Shown: piece by piece, positions 33,786 through 44,469 of the stretch | Numbering within the stretch: position 1 is the first letter of the stretch | How the letters are laid out: every line of letters starts with the position of its first letter | Notes under the pieces: generated by a model | What the model was told of the DNA's origin: nothing | Seen by the model: only the letters and a program-made list of their open reading frames with translations | Database searches by the model: none | Origin: Acanthamoeba castellanii str. Neff | Taxonomy: Eukaryota; Discosea; Longamoebia; Acanthamoebidae | NCBI RefSeq assembly: GCF_000313135.1 | Contig: NW_004457394.1 | Span: 75,760-139,759 of the forward strand | DNA length: 64,000 nucleotides | Reading direction: 5' to 3' | Made by a program: the position numbers and the translations under genes

Positions 33786-36700
33786 CAAGAAGAGCACAAA
33801 AAAAGCATGGTGAGCTGTGCGTCTCAAAGCCGTACCCAGGCCCACGTTTTCTGTTTTGGCCCACTCGAGCAGAACGTCAAGGTTGGGCACCACAACGGCC
33901 ACCAAATACGACCTAAGGTGAAGAAGAGAAAGAGTCAGAGCGTCACGGGTTGGGAGTTGCTGGGAGTTTAAGGAGGCGCACACACCGCAGAGAGTCGCCC
34001 CACACGAAGAGCTGGCGACGTAGCGGCTGGCCCCAAACACACCTTCGAGCCGCTCGGGGCTGTGCCGAAAGGGGGGGGGAGACCGAAGGGCAGCGGGTGG
34101 GGTGGAGTGAGAAGTTTGCCACCACATTTGCTCGGTGACTTGATGCGTACGCGATGAACTCGCCCTGGGCGAGCTTGAACATGTGCTTCTTGCGATCGAT
34201 GATGACCATCTGCTTGCCCCGCTGTTCGCCCACGTCGCCCGTGTGGAACCACCCCTCGGCATCGAAGCTGTCATCCGATCTGCGCGCGCGCATAGGAGTT
34301 AAAAGTTAGGTAGGTTATGCTCAACAGAAAGAACGAAAGCGAAAGGGGAAAGAGCGAAGTTGGTACTTTTGCTTCCAGTAGCCCAGGGCCATCGCGGGCG
34401 AGCGCACGCAGATCTCGCCCCGCGGGTAGGGGGAGTCAGTGATGCGATACCCGAGCTCTTCAGCGTCGATCAGCTTCACCTCTGTGCGAGAGCAAAGAAT
34501 GGAGGGTCAGGAGCAGCGGCTGGATGGGTGGGTGGAAGGCCAAAGGGACGACGTGCCCACGGAGCCGGTCACGTTTCCCTCGGTCATGATGCCGGCAGTC
34601 TCAGTGGTGCCGTACCCGTTGAAGACCATACACTGAAAGCACCTGCCACCAACCACCCAGTAAGCCGACCATCCGTGCGTGTCGTGCCTCGTGTGTGTGT
34701 GTGCGTGTGTGTGTGTGTGTGTGAGTGCGTGTGTGGTGTGTGTGTGTGTGACTGTGGTGTTGCGTGGCGTACTTGTCCAGAAATTGGAGAACGGAGGGTG
34801 AGGTCGGTGCGCCGCCGGTCACTAGAACCGCGACCCGGCCGCCGAGCAGCTTCGAGAACTGCCGCAGCACGAGCCTCTCCACCTCGGCCTCCGTGTCGCC
34901 TTCGTCCTCCACCGGCGTCAGATATCGCGCATAGACGCCCTCCTCTTCTTCGCCTCCCTCTCCGCCTTTTCCCGCCTCTTCTTCGCCCGTTGTCTCGGGC
35001 TCGTCTGTTGGCTGCAGTGACGCCAGCTGGCGCTGTCGGAGGCGAGACAGGGCCGCGGCGAGCGCCTTCTTGTATTCGTTGTGGATGGCGTTGAAGAGCC
35101 GCGGCGTCGACGACAGCACCGTAGGCCGGAGGATCGCCAAGTCCTCGAACATCACATCTCCAATCTGTCGTGTGCGTGTCGTGTGTGTCGTGTGTGTCGT
35201 GTGCGTCGTGTGCGTGTCGTGTGTCGTATGTCGTGTCGTGTGTGTCGTGTGGCGAGTGAGCAGGTGGTGAAGGGAAGAAAAATGGGTGGGGTGAAGGCGT
35301 ACGCCACTCGCCAGCCCGATCCGTCCACCGAACTGGATGGCCACCATCACCGACCGTCGCGGCGACGTGTGGGCCAGAGGAGCAAACGAGTAACCCACCA
35401 GCGGCCGCAGACTCGCTGCGGTGGTGGGCGAAGAAGTGGTTAGAAGAGAGGGGGGGTTCATCACATGGTGCCTGCAGAGGTTGTGGAACGGCGCAACACA
35501 AGAGCGGTGCAGTCAGCGCTTACAGTGGCTCTGGGATATGGAGTGACGCCAGCCGCCGTCACTGTGCATCACCCCTGGTGAACAAAGGCCAACTTCAGGT
35601 TAGCTGGGCGACGGGAATTGCTGCGCATGCGATGATGATGATGCCGATGATGCTGATAGTGATGGTACCCTTGGGCTGGCCGGTGCTCCCGCTGGTGTAG
35701 ATGATCGAGAAGAGGTCCATGGGCTCGGTGAACACGATGTTGTACTGGTCGCCCTCGTACTGCAGCTCTCCCGAGTCGTAGCGCTCCTTGCCCTCCGCCT
35801 CGAGGTCCGACATTCGCAGTAGCGCCACGCCCTCAGCCGAACCCTGCTTGACGCCAGATATTAACGCTAATATTAATTGCCATAATATATATATATATAT
35901 AAATAATAGGTCCTACCAGCAAATGCGTGTCGATTGGCGAAGGGTCCATTTGAATGACGACCGCGAGCGCCGGACATTCCTTTCGGAGCTCCAGGAACCG
36001 GTGGACGTACTTGGCCTCGCACACCACCACCTTGGCTGCAGTTGATCCGAGGCACACCACAAAACGCGTGGCACGCACATGCACCACCGCACGCACCGCC
36101 GCACACGCACCGCCGCACACCATTGCACACTCTCGCGGGTGAGCTGACACTGCGAGAAAGGGGCTTCGGGTTGGTTGTGAGAAAGGGGGGGCGGACCGCC
36201 TGTTTCCTGCAGGATCTGCTTGATCGCGGCGTCGTCGAAGGCGACGTGCACGGGAATGGTCACGATCGATTTGAAGATGGCCGCGTAGTCGGCCACGAAC
36301 CACTCCACGCGATTTCCGCCGCAGATGATCATCATCTCCCTCTGTCGACAACGCCATGTGAGCACGACACGCACGCACGCACGCACGCACACACGACACG
36401 ACACGCACATACGACCGAGCAAAACTGTAGAGGAGGCCGTACAGGCTGGATGAGACGAAGCAGGGCGGCGCCGAAGTGGAGGGCGCGATGGTGGACCTCC
36501 GCGTAGGTGGTCCAGGTGAATCGGTTGGCCAGCTGGGTCGGTCTGCCGTCGTCGTCCCGAGCCAGCACCTGCCTGTGCCCCAGCAGCGGCCGGCCAGCGA
36601 ACCCTTCGAACGCTCGCCTGACCATGGAGCGAGAACACATGTGCTCAATCATCATTGACAACAGCCTTTCGCCATAGAAATATATGAATATATTCTGAAT

Positions 36701-37238
36701 GTTACCTGAGGCATTGGGCAATGCAGCCGCCTTTCAATGTACACCGCTCGATGGAGTATTGGTGCTCTACGCGCCATTATGCAAATTATTAATAGTAATA
36801 AAACAACAGCATTTTTTACAATGTAAGAATTCAATAATAATATAATATTATTATAAATTGAACACCAAAAGAAGATAAAGGAATGGTGGGGGGACCTGTT
36901 TCGCGGGAGAAGGGGTGGTCGTGGAGGGTGCGGTCGAAGCGGGACTCGTAGCAGGAGGCGCACACGTCAAAGTCGGCGCACTCGAGGCAGTGGTACCGCA
37001 CGCAACCGCCGTGGCCAGGCCCGTCCGCGGCGGCGGCGGCGGCCTCTGCGACGGCGAACTGCAGCTGGTCTGGCGTCAGCTCGTCCCCAGCCTGGGGGAT
37101 GATCTTCGAACACACGTCGCACCCGACCAGGCTGCGGCCGGCGTAGGCCGTCGACGGCGGCGGCAGAGCAGCACCATCACCCGATTCGGATGCAGCAGAG
37201 TTCTTGAAAGGGATGAAGCGCCCCAGCAGCTTCTTCAT
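30892..37238 (-). CDS. ZZ zinc finger fused to an adenylation-carrier-reductase (carboxylic acid reductase-like) enzyme
   Basis: Large multi-exon gene. Exon 1 (36896-37238, ATG 37238) encodes a ZZ finger: [35 protein letters not shown]. Exon 2 (36706-36766) and exon 3 join in phase to [18 protein letters not shown], the start of an acyl-CoA-synthetase-type adenylation domain: [14 protein letters not shown]-loop [33 protein letters not shown], and [12 protein letters not shown] carrier domain follows, [11 protein letters not shown] with the phosphopantetheine Ser. The thioester reductase has [30 protein letters not shown] and, after splicing, [14 protein letters not shown] (Tyr-x3-Lys). The last exon starts at 30991 ([13 protein letters not shown]) and ends TAG 30892-30894. 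The expected reaction is ATP- and NADPH-dependent reduction of a carboxylic, probably fatty, acid to an aldehyde; substrate unknown. The ZZ fusion depends on the exon 1-2 junction, which has a weak GTCCCC donor. Confidence 0.78.
31718..31772 (+). repeat. ACACGACAC repeat in the reductase gene
   Basis: Tandem ACGACAC(AC) units in the intron between the NTDDFVF and [14 protein letters not shown] exons. Confidence 0.9.
33699..33784 (+). repeat. (TG)n microsatellite in the reductase gene
   Basis: Interrupted then pure TG run of about 85 bases inside an intron between the adenylation-domain exons ending near WAKTENVG and starting [11 protein letters not shown]. Confidence 0.95.
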
Positions 37239-37400
37239 CTCCCCTAGTTAGACGTCAATAAGATAATAGAGCAATAAAACAAAACTTGAGCGAAGTGGTG
37301 TCGGGAAAACATATTTTCTCTTCATTTCTTGAATCAAAGATTACCTAAAAGAACGAAAACGACAGACGGCACACGACGTCGGCCACGGCACCATCGCACC
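37239..37400. promoter_or_regulatory. Short divergent promoter, ZZ-reductase and adaptin-like gene
   Basis: Only 162 bases separate the two start codons. The stretch is AT-rich (AATAAGATAATAGAGCAATAAAAC) next to the reductase start. It must serve both genes. Confidence 0.5.
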
Positions 37401-38394
37401 ATGTTTATCCACAGTATATTCATCATCAAACCGGCCGACCAGAATATTCTCTACAGTACTCCCCCCGCACTTACCCTACATTTTTCCGTCCGCCTGCCTC
37501 TTCCGTGGATTATTTACAAATAAAAAAATAGATAATAATACTATTTCTGTTATTAATATGTGACGGGGCGCAGGCCGACACTTTGTGGCGGAGGCCAACA
37601 GCGAGGAGGCGGACGAGTGGCAGGAAGCCCTCTACAACGCCACGGCCGTCACATGGACCCAGCTCAAGCCCGAGGAGCACCTCATTGCCGTCGTCCAGTA
37701 CCGACCTCTCCTCCCGCCCTTGTCCGTTGGTGAGCTTTCGCTCTGACCGTGTGTGCGTGTGCGGTGGTGCGTGTGCGTGTGCGGCCGGGACTCAACAGCA
37801 ACAAGTTAGTGGTGTATACGCTCGTGGGCGAGGTCCTCATATTCGTCGCCGGCCAGGAGAACAACGCTGACGAACTCGGCCGTACGTGTGCTATGTGCGT
37901 GTGCGTGTGCGTATGTGTGTAGCTGAAATTGTGACAACGACACACGACAGTGTCGGATGTGCTGCAGGCGATTGTGAACGTGTTGAACGAGCTGGGCAAG
38001 AAGAAGGGCAAGCTGGTCACCGAGGAAGGCATCCTCTCGCAGTACGCCAAGGTGTGCATGTCCCTCAATTCCATCGTCCAAGCCGTACGTCTCTCCTCCC
38101 CTCCTATTCGCGCGTGTGCGTGTGCGTGTGCCGTGGTGCGTGTGTGCGTGTGCGTGTGCGTGTCGTGCTCACATTCATGGGGCGCAGAATGGAGTGGTGA
38201 ACCTGCTGGATGTGGAGGAGATCCGAGGGACGGTCAACCTGAAGCCCGAGGAGGTGCGCGCCAAGAAGCTGCAGCGGGAGCAGAAGGAGCTCAAAAAGCT
38301 GCCCAGGCCGCCGCCTCCGGCCTTCCCGCTACTCGACTGCTTCGAGAAGCAGAACGCCGCAGCCGCCGCGGCCAAGTCCCAGCCCGAGCCCTGA
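37401..38394 (+). CDS. Small adaptin / zeta-COP-like (longin) subunit, possibly the TSET small chain
   Basis: Five exons with agreeing phases (37401-37455, 37574-37697, 37799-37881, 37951-38084, 38188-38394) give 200 residues. The start MFIHSIFIIKPADQNILYSR is a longin-type beginning. The core HNKLVVYTLVGEVLIFVAGQ, then NNADELGLSDVLQAIVNVL, LSQYAKVCMSLNSIVQ and NGVVNLLDVEEI follows the secondary-structure pattern of zeta-COP and sigma adaptins (VVYK, FVTGGxxENEL, VLxxFFDAV, DEIIDGGIILE). A charged and Pro/Ala-rich tail of about 60 residues is added. It may be the small subunit of TSET or another coat. It is not a standard sigma1-4 and lacks the usual zeta-COP wording, so the complex is uncertain. 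The fold family is fairly secure. Confidence 0.65.
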
Positions 38395-38479
38395 CGCGCC
38401 AGAGCACTCACCGAGCGGGTCCAAGGAAGGAATGTGTGGAATGAATGTAGCAGATGATTGTTTTTATGAAAGGAGCGCG

Positions 38480-41400
38480 TCAAATGTCGATGTCGTCATT
38501 GTCATCATCGTCGTCCTCGACGTCATCTTCGGAAGAACCGAGCTCGGGCGACGGCGACAGACCGGCGAACAGTGACTGGAAGGAAGGAGTCGGACCCATT
38601 CCTGCCACCGTCGCCTTCTTCTTCACCATCTTCGACGTCGTCGTCTTCGTCGACTTCTGGCAGGGGCTCGCCGAGTCGTTGTTGGCTCGGCTGCTGCGGC
38701 GGTTGGGGCGGTGGTTGAGGCGGTGGCGGGGAGGCGGAGGAGGAGGGCGGGTTGATGTCGGCGGCCTGGGAGGAGTAGGTGAAGGGCGTGAGCTGCGAGT
38801 GGTCGAGGAGGGTCGACGGCCAGGGCCAGTCGCCCTCGTTGTCGCGCCGCTTCTCGGCCTCCTCAGCCTCCTCGTCGTCTCGCTTCAGCATGATCTCCAG
38901 CTCCTCGTCGACTTCGATATCGAGGTCCTCATTCACTTCAGCGGCTTCGATGGTCTTCTCGTCGCCTTTCTTGCCGTCATCGCTCAGCTGTTGGTTCTTG
39001 CTCGCCGTAATTCGAGTGTGCGGCGTGTCCCTTCGCCTCACTTTCTTCGTTTTCGTTTTCGCTATTCGCACTTCCTCGTAGCCCCGCTTTCTCGTTGGCT
39101 CCTCCCTTACATTCGCTTCGTCGTCTTCGCTCTTTCCGTCCTTTGCGTTCCCCTTTCGCGCTTCGTTCTTTTTTCGCTCTTCGTTCTTCTTCGCCGCGTG
39201 GAGATGGGCCGGCGGCGGGAGAGGCTCCTCGGGCTGCGAGAACGGCGTGTGGATGTCCCTGAGCGGCGTGCCCCCGCCGCTGCTTCCGCCATCGCCGCGA
39301 CCGGGCGAGTCCACCGGGCGAATGGGCGACACTGCACTCGCCAGCGACGCCAGAGTCGTCGCGAGCGATGCCGGCGGCGAGGGCGACAACTCGAGTGGCT
39401 GCGGCTGCGGCGGCGGCTGCAGCGGCGAAGTCGACGGCGGTGTAGACGACGAGCAGAGGAACGACGGCAAGACCGAGTGCTGCTGGGCCGCAGCCGCGGA
39501 GGCGGACGGAGGTGACGGCGAGCGACGATGGCGCGTGAGCGACGCCGGCGAGGCGATGAGCGGCGGGGAGTAGGACACGGAGGCCGAGCAGAGGATGAGG
39601 GACGACGACTCGTCGCTGTGGCTCTCGCGGCCTTTCGCAGCCTTGTCGCGCGACGCCGCGAACGTGGAGGCCGACGACGCCGGGGTTGACGATGAGGACG
39701 AAGAAGATGAAGAAGACGAGGACGATGACGACGGAGACGACGACGAGGGGGACGCAGGGTGTGGAGGCTGCGGCGGAATGTCAGGTACGTCAGTTGTGCT
39801 GTGCGAAGCGCTTCTGGCCGCCAGATCCCTGCTGCCGCGCTGGCGGTCCACGCGCGCGTTCGCCGGAGCGCTGTAGGGCGAGGACGAGGCGGCCAGTGCG
39901 CCGGTGGTCGAGGTCGACGTCGCTGCGGCCGATGATGAGGTGGTCGCTGTTGGTTTCCCGCGTTCGTGTCTCTCTCCCTTCCGCTCTTCGATCTTTTCCC
40001 TTCCGCTCTTGCTGTTGGCCTTGGCTTCTTTGCTCGGGTTGGTCTGCACCGCGAACTGGATCTCCGAAGTGTGCGACGTGAAGAGCGAAGAAAACGACGA
40101 CATGGTTGGGCCTGCTTGCGTTCCTCGCATCTGTCGCTTTCGTTCTTTTTCACTCTTCTCATCCGCTCCTTCGTTGTAGGCCTCATCGCGGTGATCCTGT
40201 CGACGCCCGCCTTTTCGGTCGAGTGCTGGTGGAGCGACAGAAGATGAAGAAGACGATGAAGATGAGGTTGAGGTTGAGGTAGATGTTGGTTCGGATGAAG
40301 CCGAAGAGGCCGACGACGACGACGACGAGGGCGAGTTGAGAATCGAGGCCAGGATGCTTTCCCAGGGCGTCCCGCTGCCCTGGTAGGGATGCTGTGCGCT
40401 CAGCAGGTTGTTGAGCCGCTTCAGCAGCGCCCGCTCCACCTCGGCCCTGTTCAAACCATCCACCCACCGCCCATCCACATCAACGCATCAGCTAAGTTCT
40501 GATGAACTGATAAACGTAAAGGAAGCAGTTTCCTGAGAGGGGATGAGGAGAATGAGCGGGCGCTGTACAGCGTGGCCTTGTCGCCGGCCAGTCCTTCGCA
40601 CCCCTCGGCCCTCAGCTCCTCGGCCAAGGTGCTGTTGATCTGCGCGTAGTGGGCCAAGGAATTCCTTCGAGCGTAGTGTCAGCAGAGAAGACGTGGTCGG
40701 CAAAACAAGTGGGGAACAGCAGAGAAGCCCCTTACCGTAGTGTGGTGATCTCGCGAATGCACCGCTTCAGCTGGTCCACGACGCACGTGGTGGATCTGGG
40801 CAGGATCGTTGCTTATTGTTGGGGACTCACGCACGTACGGGTGTGTCTGCACATTGACGCGCTCATGAGTACGCACCTGTGGTTGATGGCATGCGACTGG
40901 CCCAGGATGGGGATGGCGGCCAATTTGATCGGGTCTCTCCACTCACGGGCATCCAGGAGACGTCCCTCCAATTCCTGCGCGTTTTGCCCCACCATCAGGC
41001 ACAACATGACGACACGACACGACCAACGACACGACACGAGGCCTACAGTAGGTCGAGGAGGGCACGTGCATCGCCCTGTTGCAGTTCGGTGATGAAGAGC
41101 CGCACGAGCTGGTCCAGCTTGCGCCCGGCACAGGAGATCTGCAGCAGCAGCAGCGCTTCGTTCCGGTTGCGCACCTGACCACCGTGCAAGACATGTCGCA
41201 TATGTTGAGCGTCGTATCGTGTCGTTGGTCGTGTCGTGTCGTGTCGACTCGCGCAGAAAGAAGGGTGAGTGTGCGTGGTTGCGTACGTGCTGGAGGATGA
41301 AAGCGGGCGGGAGGGTGAAGAGGGCCTTGAAGGCGGGTTCGCTCGTGCCGCAAGCCTCCGGCGGCGTCTCTGGCGTCAACGCCGCGTCCTGCACGAGGTG

Positions 41401-41551
41401 GCGACGGTGGGCCGCCCGCAACCGTTACAATTTTTTCAATAATAAATAAACAGGGGAGAAGTACGCGTTCATCCTCATCTGGCCCAGAGGAACCGCTCGG
41501 GTTTATGAGGGTGCCGCGAGAGGTGAACAAATCAGCGGACCCCGCCCACAT
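38480..41551 (-). CDS. Unrecognised Ser-rich protein with helical N-terminus
   Basis: Starts at ATG 41551 (MWAGSADLFTSRGTLINPSG); its GTACTT donor joins in phase to DAALTPETPPEACGTSEPAF. Following exons give EALLLLQISCAGRKLDQLVR, QELEGRLLDAREWRDPIKLA, CVVDQLKRCIREITTLR and INSTLAEELRAEGCEGLAG, then AEVERALLKRLNNLLSAQHP. These suggest a helical repeat or scaffold domain of about 220 residues. A long exon then encodes some 600 residues rich in Ser/Pro, with a basic segment (AKTKTKKVRRRDTP) and acidic segments. The reading frame most likely ends at TGA 38480-38482 with a very acidic tail (EDDVEDDDDDNDDIDI), which needs a small intron or frame change near 38570; otherwise the stop is at 38523. 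I do not recognise the family. A nuclear regulator is a guess. Confidence 0.6.
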
Positions 41552-41836
41552 CCGCCAGCTTTTGTTTTGCAATTTCTTTTGTAAAGTGACAAAAGAAACG
41601 AAAAGAAAAGAAGAAAAGAAAAGCCGCTTTGTGGCGGAGCTGTTGTCCACTCGGCTTTTTAGCGCGACTTTTGACTGTCGTGCATTTTTTGCCATTGGCC
41701 GGTTGTGTGTAAGTTCGGCCTTTTTAGTGCCCTAAAGCCACACGCCGTGCGAGACGGGGATCTCAGAGTGGTGGAGTTTGAGAATGGGCAACGCTCTTTA
41801 GTTGGGTAGTGTGCCGCGCAAGGGAAGACCCCACAG
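41552..41836. promoter_or_regulatory. Divergent intergenic region
   Basis: 285 bases between the Ser-rich gene start (minus) and the 96-residue ORF (plus). There is an A/G-rich run at 41588-41625 (AAAAGAAACGAAAAGAAAAG). No other element is clear. Confidence 0.35.
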
Positions 41837-42127
41837 ATGGAGGACGTAACCTTTGACTTCACCGCCATTGAGGTGTTGCTCTACGCCCGAGGATTTGTCG
41901 CGACCATCACCAACTGCCGCCGCAAGTATCGACGCTTTCGAGTCAAAACCGCTTCTTGGTGGGCACCAGAGCAACGTAACCCCTTCTTCTCGCCAACACC
42001 TCATGAAACCACCACACTAATCTTTACGCGTGAACGAAAACGAGAAGCGCTCGCCGCCGCCGCAGGCTACCAACAAATCGGGCAGGTCGGGTGGCACGAT
42101 CGCGGCAACCTCGCTCCACAAAGATGA
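41837..42127 (+). CDS. Hypothetical 96-residue protein
   Basis: Single-exon ORF from ATG 41837 to TGA 42125-42127. Codon choice is that of the real genes here (ACC, ATC, TTC, GCC, CGC favoured). The protein starts MEDVTFDFTAIEVLLYARGF, has a basic centre (CRRKYRRFR), and ends AGYQQIGQVGWHDRGN. No transmembrane segment or signal peptide. I do not recognise it. It lies between the Ser-rich gene (divergent) and the glycosyltransferase (convergent, 78 bases to its stop). It could also be one exon of a larger gene. Confidence 0.45.
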   Translation: MEDVTFDFTAIEVLLYARGFVATITNCRRKYRRFRVKTASWWAPEQRNPFFSPTPHETTTLIFTRERKREALAAAAGYQQIGQVGWHDRGNLAPQR

Positions 42128-42205
42128 TAACAGTGCAAACACATAAGTTTGCCTCTTGTTCGTATTCCCAATTATTTGTAAGAAAAAGAAATGGCCACTT
42201 GGGGT

Positions 42206-42946
42206 CTAGGGGAGTTGGAGGTCGTGTTTGAGGCTCAGAATCGTGTCCAGGTCAAAGACGGAGCGACAGTCTGCGTGCGCATAGGCGGTCTTGTTGGCCG
42301 CGAGCGCCTCCAGCCAGGGCCGCACCCGGCGGTAGTAGTTGTCGCCCCGGGCTTCCAGATGCTTGTCCTCCGCCCGCAGCTCCGGTAGAGGTACCAGCTC
42401 GAACCTCTTCCTGTTCATGACCTCGTGCATCTGCGAGCTCACATTCAGCACAGCACCTTTAGTACGATCGCCAAGACACACAACTCGCACGACACGACAC
42501 GACACGACACTCACATGCGACATGACACACGCGCTACCTGAGGAAAGGTGGCCATGAGCTTGTGAAACGTGACGGGGTAGTAGGGAAGCCGGATGACGTC
42601 ATCCTTGACGCAGAGGAAGAAGGCAGCCGGCACGACAGAATCGAGGAAGTCTCTGCCCTCGCCGTAGAGCCGCCCATCGAAGGCCGACCGCTGGTGGAAC
42701 CCGTGGTAGGGGGTCAGGGCCAGCCCGTTGCGGGTGGCCCACTGGCCGAAGCCCACGTCGTCGAGCCCGCCGCACCCCAAGCTCGGCTTGCTCTTCAGGT
42801 GGTCCCTCGCCGCCCGGTTGATCAGCCACCCGGCTGCGTGTGTTCAATCCAATTAACCAATGAACGATCAGCACACCATCGTACACACACACACACACAC
42901 ACACACACGCACGCACGCACGCACGCACGACACACACACGACACAC

Positions 42947-42979
<33 letters not shown>

Positions 42980-43834
42980 AACACACCAACAGAAACACAC
43001 AAGAAGACGCGCACCTCCGCCATGGGGCCAGATGGTGATGGAGCGCAGATCGGGGGAGGCAGGGTCGTCGTCTCGTCGGCCGTTGTACCACGACGTGCGA
43101 TCGCCCAGGAAGAGCGGCTTGTCGGCAGAGTTGCTGGCGGCGTTGCTACCGTTCGACGAGCCCGCGGCAATCAGGCTGGCCACCGTGAGGATTAGGTTGC
43201 GCGGGTGCACGTAGCTGTCGTCGTCGGCCTTGAACACCCACTCGACCTCCGGATACCGCTCCTCCCACACTCTGAAGTAGAAATGCGCAAACCTGCTCGT
43301 GTAGACAGAATATAGTGTAACTCAGTGAGAACATACTCAACATACAACATTGGCACGTTTGGAATGTGGCGGTGGTGGAACGAACCGGCAGCACTTGGCC
43401 GAGACCCAGGAACGCATCGCGTTGCACTTGGGGACGGTGATGGTGCCGAGATCGGGGTCCTCGGTGTCGCTGATGAAGACGAAGAGGTCGCGCGCCCATG
43501 GGTCGTCCCTGTAGACGCGCCGCAGGAGCTCGACTCTGGCCCGGTTCTGCGCCACGGTGGTGACGATGACCTTGACCTTCTTCTTGAGCTCGTACAGCGC
43601 AAGATCTTCGGCTGGCAGGCCAGCAGCAGCGGGAAGTGGAGATGGAGAAATAGAAGAAGAAGAAGGACATGGGGTGGTGCCGCTGGCGCCACCTGCAAGG
43701 AGATAAGAAGAAACGAAAGAGGCGGAAGATCTTGATGAAGGGTTGAGAAAGGAGGTGAAAAGAACGAAGGAGACAACCAGAAGAAAGAGAAGAAGAACGA
43801 ACAGCCTCCTGATCGGGGGCAAGGACGACAACAT
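42206..43834 (-). CDS. Family 31 (beta-1,3-galactosyltransferase/fringe-like) glycosyltransferase
   Basis: Type II Golgi enzyme. ATG 43834 starts a short cytosolic basic tail and an anchor, IRRLFVLLLFLLVVSFVLF, followed by a Ser-rich stem. The catalytic domain shows KVKVIVTTVAQNRARVELL, DDPWARDLFVFISDTED, then VEWVFKADDDSYVHPRNL with the metal-binding Asp triplet. It continues PLFLGDRTSWYNG, GGAGWLINRAARDHLKSK, and CGGLDDVGFGQWATRNGL with YHGFHQ, in the order seen in C1GALT1/fringe-type enzymes. The last exon (EVMNRKRFELVPLPEL) ends at TAG 42206-42208. It probably transfers a hexose in beta-1,3 linkage; donor and acceptor cannot be read from sequence. Introns hold CA and GT arrays (42885-42980). 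Confidence 0.87.
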
Positions 43835-44469
43835 TGCTGGTTGTTGCAGTAAGCTGGGGCGAGACACTCCTTCCCTCCGCCCGCAACTAGTCCCTTCTCT
43901 CTTTGTGGCCCGCTATCTATCTGCTGTTTTTGCCGATTTCCGAACACGCCCCTGCGGCACTCAAAAAATCTTAAGGTGAATCTTAAGGTGTTTGGTGTCT
44001 GGTGTGTTGAGGAGTACAGTTTTTCAATTATAATCAACACAATCTCCCATGCGTGCGTTTCAGGTCTCCTGTTGTGGCACGAGAACGACCCTCCAATACG
44101 CCCCAATAACCGCGGGCTGTGGGCACTCTACAACAGACTAACCCGAAGAATCGCGAATCCCACGGGAAGTGTGTTGGCCTTGTGGGGGGTCAAAAGGTTT
44201 CAGTGACACGCACGACACGACACGCACGACACCAACACGCAACTAACCTGAGCTGGCGAACCCAAGCAGGAGAAGTACGAGATGCTCCTCAACCGCTACG
44301 TCGAGGAGGAACGCAGCCCGCAGCGCTTCGCCCTCTTGCCTTCTCTCAGCATTTCTTCCATAAAGAGACCCTCATTTATTGGCCAGATGGGAAAACAGGA
44401 AGAACATTTAATTAGGCCAAGGTGACAGTGGCATTCCAAACGTGGCCGCTGGTCGGGGCGGCCAGGTTG
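43835..44469. other. Intergenic with an orphan exon fragment
   Basis: Mostly gene-free. Bases about 44255-44340 on the plus strand read AGEPKQEKYEMLLNRYVEEE then RSPQRFALLP, preceded by an intron-like CGACACGACACG tract and an AG. This looks like one genuine exon, but I cannot find its partner exons in frame: the upstream open frame (43977-44206) does not join in phase. A gene remnant is the simplest reading. Confidence 0.45.

Noticed and set aside
38454..39515. 353-codon plus-strand ORF opposite the Ser-rich gene
   Set aside because: Antisense shadow of the low-complexity Ser/Pro coding exon.
43977..44206. 76-codon plus-strand ORF upstream of the orphan exon
   Set aside because: Does not join the orphan exon in phase and has no family or codon support.
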